This document shows, piece by piece, positions 59,396 to 64,000 of a DNA stretch of 64,000 nucleotides. Each line of letters opens with the position of its first letter. Position 1 is the stretch's first letter. The stretch is from Micropruina glycogenica (GTDB lineage Bacteria; Actinomycetota; Actinomycetes; Propionibacteriales; Propionibacteriaceae). Below the pieces are notes generated by a model. That model searched no databases and was not told the DNA's origin. It saw nothing but the letters and a program-made list of their open reading frames with translations. The position numbers were made by a program, and so were the translations under genes. Where the stretch lies: assembly GCF_039524395.1 (NCBI RefSeq), contig NZ_BAAAGO010000001.1. One strand, 5' to 3'.

Positions 59396-60009
59396 CCCGC
59401 CCCGGTGCTCACCGACGCAGCCGGCGCCGCGAACTTCACCAACGAGGGCGGGGTCGACAGCACCGTCCGGTTCCTGCACAACGTGATGGGGTTGTGGGTG
59501 CTCAGCGAGACGCTGCGGGTGTGGCGCTCTCGGGGATCGTCCGCCGACCTGGGCAGGCTGCTGGCTGCAGCGGCCGAACTGCCGGCGCCGCAGCACCTGG
59601 TCGACCTCACGACGACCGGTTTCTGCCGCCCGGCGACATGGCCACCCGCATCGGCGAATGGCTGGCCGATCGTGGCCTGCCGTACCCCGCGCCCGACGAG
59701 GCGATCGTGCGGCTGATCGTCGAGAGCCTGGCCGAGCACGTCGCCGCCGCCGTCCGCACGGCCGCAAAGCTGTGGGGCGTCGCGGTCGAGCAGATTCACG
59801 TGGTGGGCGGCGGCTGTCAGAACCGGCTGCTGTGCCAGCTGACCGCCGACCGGTCGGGCCTGCCGGTGGTGGCCGGCCCGGTCGAGGCCACCGCGCTGGG
59901 CAACGTGTTGATTCAGGCGAGGGCCCACGGACGGGTCGGCTCACTCGCCGAGATCAGGCAGGTCATTGCCCGGTCGTTTGACCCGATTTGGTACGAGCCG
60001 CGGCTTTGA
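59396..60009 (+). pseudogene. Rhamnulokinase remnant (C-terminal 200 residues, frameshifted)
   Basis: Begins abruptly: APVLTDAAGAANFTNEGGVD, STVRFLHNVMGLWVLSETLR, then a frameshift near 59610, then DDRFLPPGDMATRIGEWLAD, HVVGGGCQNRLLCQLTADRS, ATALGNVLIQARAHGRVGSL and stop 60007-60009. FTNEGGVDSTVRFLHNVMGLW and GGGxQNxLLCQLTAD are the RhaB (EC 2.7.1.5) FGGY-kinase hallmarks. The N-terminal ~270 residues, with the first ATP/sugar motifs, are gone; the frame from 59306 joins them to unrelated codons. The promoter and operator upstream remain, and lutABC follows after 66 bases. Confidence 0.85.
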
Positions 60010-60075
60010 GGGGGCAGACTGGCACCAGACACCGCCGCCCCACCCAGGGCAGCGTTCGATCGCAGAGGAGCACGA

Positions 60076-60861
60076 ATGAGCGCCCCGACCGGCACCGTTG
60101 CACTGTTCGCCACGTGCATCAACGACACCCTGTTCCCCGAGACGCCCAAGGCCGTGGTGCGGCTGCTGGAGCGGCTCGGTTGCCGGGTGGACTTTCCGCT
60201 GCAGCAGACCTGCTGCGGGCAGATGTTCACCAACACCGGCTACTTCAAAGAGGCGTTGCCGTCGGTGCGCAACTACGTCGACACCTTCGAAGGCTACGAC
60301 TACGTGGTGGGGCCGTCGGGCTCGTGCATCGGCTCGGTGCGCGACCAGCACCCGATGCTGGCGCAGCGCCTGGGCGACCACGCCCTGCAAGAGCGGGTGG
60401 ACGCGATCGTCGCCAAAACCTACGACCTCAGTGAGTTCTTGGTGGACGTGCTGGGCGTCACCGACGTCGGGGCGTACTTTCCGCACACCGTCACCTACCA
60501 CCCGACCTGCCATTCGGTGCGGGTCACCAAGGTGGGCGACCGGCCCTACCAGCTGATGAAGGCCGTGCGCGGCCTGACGCTGCTCGAACTGCCGGACGCC
60601 GACCAGTGCTGCGGCTTCGGCGGCACTTTCTCGGTGAAGAACTCGGACGTCTCGGTGGCGATGGCCACCGACAAGATGCGCAACGTGCTCGACACCGGCG
60701 CCGAGTACGTGGTCACCGGCGACAACTCGTGCCTGATGAACATCGGCGGCCTGCTCAGCCGCGAGAAGGCCGGGGTCAAACCGATTCACCTGGCCCAGAT
60801 TCTGGCGCAGACCGAGGCCGACTACGCCGCCACCGTCGAGGCCGAGGCGGTGGCCCGATGA
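60076..60861 (+). CDS. lutA: L-lactate oxidation subunit LutA (CCG-domain Fe-S protein)
   Basis: A 261-residue cytosolic protein of the LutABC complex, which oxidises L-lactate to pyruvate. Two cysteine-rich (CCG) repeats bind Fe-S: FATCINDTLFPETPKAVV...QQTCCGQMFTNTG, and TYHPTCHSVRV...DQCCGFGGTFSVK. Near-full family length (about 240-260). AGGAG lies seven bases before ATG 60076. Its stop overlaps the lutB start (ATGA). Regulated from the LacI operator at 59307 through the rhaB remnant transcript; lactaldehyde made by rhamnose breakdown gives lactate, which explains the linkage. Confidence 0.93.
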   Translation: MSAPTGTVALFATCINDTLFPETPKAVVRLLERLGCRVDFPLQQTCCGQMFTNTGYFKEALPSVRNYVDTFEGYDYVVGPSGSCIGSVRDQHPMLAQRLGDHALQERVDAIVAKTYDLSEFLVDVLGVTDVGAYFPHTVTYHPTCHSVRVTKVGDRPYQLMKAVRGLTLLELPDADQCCGFGGTFSVKNSDVSVAMATDKMRNVLDTGAEYVVTGDNSCLMNIGGLLSREKAGVKPIHLAQILAQTEADYAATVEAEAVAR

Positions 60862-62372
60862 CCGCCCAGCCCGACACCACCAAGCACGAACGCCGCACCC
60901 CCGCGCCGCCGCCGGTCACCCTGATCGGCATGCCGAAGTTTCCCAAGAACGCCAAGAAGGAACTGGCCAACGAGCAGCTGCGCAGCAACCTGCGGCACGC
61001 CACCACCACGATTCGCAACAAGCGCGCGCGGGTGGTGCAGGAGTTGCCGCACTGGGAAGACCTTCGCTTGGCCGGCGAGGCGATCAAGAACCGCACCCTG
61101 CGGCACCTCGACAGCTACCTGCTGCAACTCGAACAGACACTCACCGCCAACGGGGCGATCGTGCACTGGGCTGCGGACGCCGCAGAGGCCAACCAGATCG
61201 TCATCGACATCACCCGCAGCAAGGGCGCCGACGAGGTGGTCAAGGTCAAGTCGATGGCCACTCAAGAGATCGACCTCAACGAGGCGCTCGAAGAGGCCGG
61301 CATCGCGGCGTGGGAGACCGACCTGGCCGAGCTGATCGTGCAACTGGGCCACGACCGTCCGAGCCACATTCTGGTGCCGGCGATCCATCGCAACCGATCA
61401 GAGGTGCGCGAGATCTTTCTCGAAGAGATGGGCCGCTACGGCACCCCGCCGCCCGAGGGGCTGACCGACGACCCGGCCATGCTGGCCGGTGCGGCGCGCG
61501 TCCACCTGCGCAACAAGTTTCTGCGCGCCAAGGTGGCCGTCAGCGGCGCCAACTTCGCCATCGCCGAGACCGGCACGCTGGTGGTGGTCGAGTCCGAGGG
61601 CAACGGACGCATGTGCCTGACCCTGCCCGAAACCCTGATCTCGATCGTGGGCATCGAGAAGACGCTGCCCACCTTCGCCGACCTTGAGGTGTTTCTGCAG
61701 CTGCTGCCCCGGTCGTCGACTGCTGAGCGCATGAACCCCTACACCTCGATGTGGTCGGGCGTGCGCGAGGGCGACGGCCCGCAAGAAGTGCACGTCGTGC
61801 TGCTCGACAACGGCCGCACCAACGTCCTCGCCGACGAGGTCGGACGCCAGGCGCTGCGCTGCATTCGCTGCTCGGCCTGCCTCAACATCTGCCCGGTGTA
61901 CGAGCGGGTCGGCGGGCACGCGTACGGGTCGGTGTACCCCGGCCCGATCGGCGCGATTCTCACCCCGCAACTGCGCGGAATCGGCTCTGAGGTCGACCAG
62001 TCGCTGCCGTACGCGTCGTCGCTGTGCGGTGCGTGCTTCGAGGTGTGCCCGGTGCGCATCAACATTCCCGAGGTGCTGGTGCACCTGCGCAACAAGGTGG
62101 TCGAGTCGCACGGGGTGACCGCCGAGGGTCTGGTGATGAAGGGCGGCAGTTGGGTGATGGCCAAGGGCCGCAACCTGGCCCTGGTGCAGAAGGGCTCCAA
62201 ACTGGCCGGACGGGTGTGGCCGGGCGACGTGATCGGCCCGATTCCGATTCCGGGGCCGGCGGCCGGCTGGACCGACGCCCGCGACCTGCCCAAACCGCCC
62301 ACCCAGACGTTCCGCGACTGGTGGACCAAAGAGCACCAGCAACCCGAGCAGACGGGGGAGTCGGCGTCATGA
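60858..62372 (+). CDS. lutB: L-lactate oxidation subunit LutB (4Fe-4S protein)
   Basis: A 504-residue iron-sulphur protein. After a short N-terminal region (PKFPKNAKKELANEQLRSN), the LUD-domain portion includes AKVAVSGANFAIAETGTLVV and VESEGNGRMCLTLPETLIS. The C-terminal ferredoxin part has two clusters: CIRCSACLNICPVYERVGGH and CGACFEVCPVRINIPEVLVH, each with CxxCxxCxxxCP spacing. Coupled to lutA and lutC by ATGA overlaps. Electron donor to the chain is expected to be membrane-associated. Strong ATT/TTT preference before C-initial codons marks it as native. Confidence 0.95.
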   Translation: MTAQPDTTKHERRTPAPPPVTLIGMPKFPKNAKKELANEQLRSNLRHATTTIRNKRARVVQELPHWEDLRLAGEAIKNRTLRHLDSYLLQLEQTLTANGAIVHWAADAAEANQIVIDITRSKGADEVVKVKSMATQEIDLNEALEEAGIAAWETDLAELIVQLGHDRPSHILVPAIHRNRSEVREIFLEEMGRYGTPPPEGLTDDPAMLAGAARVHLRNKFLRAKVAVSGANFAIAETGTLVVVESEGNGRMCLTLPETLISIVGIEKTLPTFADLEVFLQLLPRSSTAERMNPYTSMWSGVREGDGPQEVHVVLLDNGRTNVLADEVGRQALRCIRCSACLNICPVYERVGGHAYGSVYPGPIGAILTPQLRGIGSEVDQSLPYASSLCGACFEVCPVRINIPEVLVHLRNKVVESHGVTAEGLVMKGGSWVMAKGRNLALVQKGSKLAGRVWPGDVIGPIPIPGPAAGWTDARDLPKPPTQTFRDWWTKEHQQPEQTGESAS

Positions 62373-63028
62373 GCAGCAAAGAAGCCATGCTGGGCCGCAT
62401 TCGCTCAGCCCTCACCGACGTCACGCCGATGGCCCCGGCCGACGACGTGGCGGTCGAATGGACCTACGGGCAGCGGCCGCCCGGTGCGTCCGACGACATG
62501 CTGGGCCTGTTCGTCGAGCGGGTCGAAGACTACAAGGCGGTGGTCAGCTGGGTGGTGCCCGACGAGGTGCCGGTGCGTATCGCCAACGCGCTGGCCGACC
62601 ACGACGTGACCTCGGCCGTGGTTCCGGCGGGGGCGCCGGCCGCCTGGCATGAGGCCGTGGCCGCCGCGGGCATCGCGGTGGTGACCGACGACCCCGTGCT
62701 CAGTCACGCCGAACTCGACGCCACCGGCGGGGTGGTGACGGCCTCGCGGGTCGGCATCGCCGAAACCGGCACGATCGTGCTCGACCACGCCGCCGACCAG
62801 GGCCGTCGGGCGTTGTCGCTGGTGCCTGACGTGCACGTGTGCGTGATCGGATCCGACCAGGTGGTCTCAGACGTGCCCGAGGCGGTGGTGCGGCTGCAGA
62901 CGTCCATCGATGAGCGGCTGCCGCTCACCTGGATCAGCGGGCCCTCGGCCACCAGCGACATCGAGTTGTCGCGGGTCGAGGGCGTGCACGGCCCACGCAT
63001 CCTGCACGTGTTGCTGGTCAACGTGTGA
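62369..63028 (+). CDS. lutC: L-lactate oxidation subunit LutC (LUD domain)
   Basis: A 219-residue LUD-domain protein, third member of the complex. It starts MSSKEAMLGRIRSALTDVTP, and carries VVTASRVGIAETGTIVLDHA, ADQGRRALSLVPDVHVCVIG and SGPSATSDIELSRVEGVHGP, the family's RVEGVHGP C-terminal signature. ATG 62369 overlaps the lutB stop. Its own stop overlaps the next gene's GTG, so a fourth gene (esterase) joins the operon. Confidence 0.94.
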   Translation: MSSKEAMLGRIRSALTDVTPMAPADDVAVEWTYGQRPPGASDDMLGLFVERVEDYKAVVSWVVPDEVPVRIANALADHDVTSAVVPAGAPAAWHEAVAAAGIAVVTDDPVLSHAELDATGGVVTASRVGIAETGTIVLDHAADQGRRALSLVPDVHVCVIGSDQVVSDVPEAVVRLQTSIDERLPLTWISGPSATSDIELSRVEGVHGPRILHVLLVNV

Positions 63029-64000
63029 GTCGTCGCGGGTGGGTCGCCGCCGGCATGATGGCGGGTGCGGCGGCTGCGCTGGCGCCGACGGTGCTGCGGC
63101 AGGTGAAGGCGCTGCAGCAGGCCGACCCCGACGTGCGCGGCCCGTTGACCTGGGTGCTGCTGCCGGTGCCGCTGATGGCGAAGCTGGCCAAGGGCGGCAT
63201 CCTGTCCGCCGAGCGGGCGCTGGCCGACGGCATCGACAACCGCACGCAGAGCGTGCCGGCGGCCGAGGGCCGTCCGGCTGTGCGGTTGGAGCTGTACCGG
63301 CGTCAGGGACTGACCGGGGCGGTGCCGGCACTGCTGTGGATTCACGGCGGCGGCTACGTGATGGGCGCGGTCACCAACGACGACGACTGGTGCTGCCGGG
63401 TGGCCGCCGAGCTCGACGTGCAGGTGGTCAGCACCGACTACCGCAAGGCACCCGAACACCCGTTCCCCGCCGCTCTGGACGACTGCTTCGCCGCCTTGGG
63501 TTGGCTGATCGAGCACGCCGACGAACTCGGCGTCGACCCGAGCCGGGTGATGATCGGCGGTAACAGCGCCGGGGGCGGACTGGCGGCGGCGCTGGCGCAA
63601 CGCGCCCACGACGCGGGGCTGAACGTGGTGTTCCAGCTGCTCGTCTACCCGATGCTCGACGATCGCACCGTTCCGCGGGCCGAGGCCGCGGGCGAGTACA
63701 CGCTGGTCTGGACGCCGAAGGCGAACCGCTACGGCTGGGCGTCCTACCTGGGCGCCGAGCCCGGCGTGGGCACCCCACCGCCGTACGCGGCTCCGGCTCG
63801 GCGGGCCGATCTCGCCGGCCTGCCGGCGGCCTGGATCGGCGTCGGCAGCGTCGACCTGTTTCACGACGAAGACGTCGAGTACGCCCGCCGGCTGACCGAT
63901 GCCGGGGTCGACTGCACGCTGTACGTGGCCAAGGGAATGCCGCACGGCACGAACATCGGCAACGAGGCGCCGCTGCCCGAGGCCTTCAACCGGGCCGCCC
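63025..64000 (+). CDS. Alpha/beta-hydrolase esterase of the HSL family (end outside the window)
   Basis: Open to the last base; at least 325 residues. GTG 63025 overlaps the lutC stop. It begins SRRGWVAAGMMAGAAAALAP, a weak hydrophobic segment that may anchor it in the membrane. LLWIHGGGYVMGAVTNDDDW holds the HGGG oxyanion motif; VMIGGNSAGGGLAAALAQRA holds the nucleophile Ser in GNSAGG; LVYPMLDDRTVP and GVGSVDLFHDEDVEYARRLT supply the Asp; GMPHGTNIG contains the His. All triad residues fall within the window. Substrate: short acyl esters or a lipid; operon membership with lutABC is probably incidental. Confidence 0.88.
   Translation, partial: MSRRGWVAAGMMAGAAAALAPTVLRQVKALQQADPDVRGPLTWVLLPVPLMAKLAKGGILSAERALADGIDNRTQSVPAAEGRPAVRLELYRRQGLTGAVPALLWIHGGGYVMGAVTNDDDWCCRVAAELDVQVVSTDYRKAPEHPFPAALDDCFAALGWLIEHADELGVDPSRVMIGGNSAGGGLAAALAQRAHDAGLNVVFQLLVYPMLDDRTVPRAEAAGEYTLVWTPKANRYGWASYLGAEPGVGTPPPYAAPARRADLAGLPAAWIGVGSVDLFHDEDVEYARRLTDAGVDCTLYVAKGMPHGTNIGNEAPLPEAFNRAA

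Overview
The window is chromosomal DNA from a high-GC Gram-positive bacterium. Several things point to the Actinomycetota and most likely the order Propionibacteriales: the ffs-dnaX-ybaB-recR cluster with an actinobacterial-type SRP RNA, a translational ileS T-box with an ultrashort specifier hairpin, LacI/GntR/PadR-controlled sugar genes, GTG starts, and a ~1,130-residue protein resembling the PPi-type PEP carboxykinase of propionibacteria. No species is claimed.

Layout. 0-7.6 kb: a sensor kinase cut by the window edge, a glucuronate branch (mannonate dehydratase plus MHS transporter, with a divergent GntR regulator across a 24-bp palindrome), and glycogen phosphorylase. 7.6-12.4 kb: an unstable stretch with a heptamer tandem repeat, a decayed FAD dehydrogenase joined end to end with a truncated TIR gene, a decayed aldo/keto reductase, and an AbiEi-like/DUF559-like gene between two copies of a 52-bp inverted repeat. 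12.4-28 kb: putative PPi-PEPCK, a secreted GH16 glucanase with two duplicated CBM6 modules, adenosine deaminase, an acyltransferase running into DUF2218, a GH36 alpha-galactosidase with its LacI regulator, a second LacI, and pirin. 28-37 kb: an EmrB-type exporter with PadR, remnants of glsA and abgT, MarR with succinate-semialdehyde dehydrogenase, a DMT transporter and an ABC exporter. 37.1-41.4 kb: a probable genomic-island remnant abutting the 3' end of tRNA-Ser(GGA); it has a different codon-context signature and carries an HTH protein, a 39-bp palindrome with two DnaA-box-like ends, a DUF2871/HsmA membrane pair and a NarL-type two-component system. 41.4-54 kb: a housekeeping block (nitrilase, SRP RNA, dnaX, ybaB, recR, HAD phosphatase, T-box-ileS). 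54-64 kb: GH3 beta-glucosidase, then a collapsed rhamnose locus (rhaM and rhaB remnants beside an intact LacI gene, promoter and operator) that still drives an apparently intact lutABC lactate-oxidation operon, and an esterase cut by the window end.

How it works together. Extracellular and cytosolic glycosidases (GH16, GH36, GH3), each near a LacI gene or operator, suggest a plant- or microbe-polysaccharide degrader storing glycogen. Many genes are broken or truncated (FAD dehydrogenase, TIR, AKR, SPFH, glsA, abgT, rhaM, rhaB, DUF1206 and others), so the genome, or this part of it, is decaying. Two families of short dispersed palindromes sit in most of the long gaps, and one copy lies in frame inside ileS.

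Limits: no database or folding programme was used. Family calls come from recognising motifs and length. Regions not listed are either short intergenic gaps or frames antisense to real genes.
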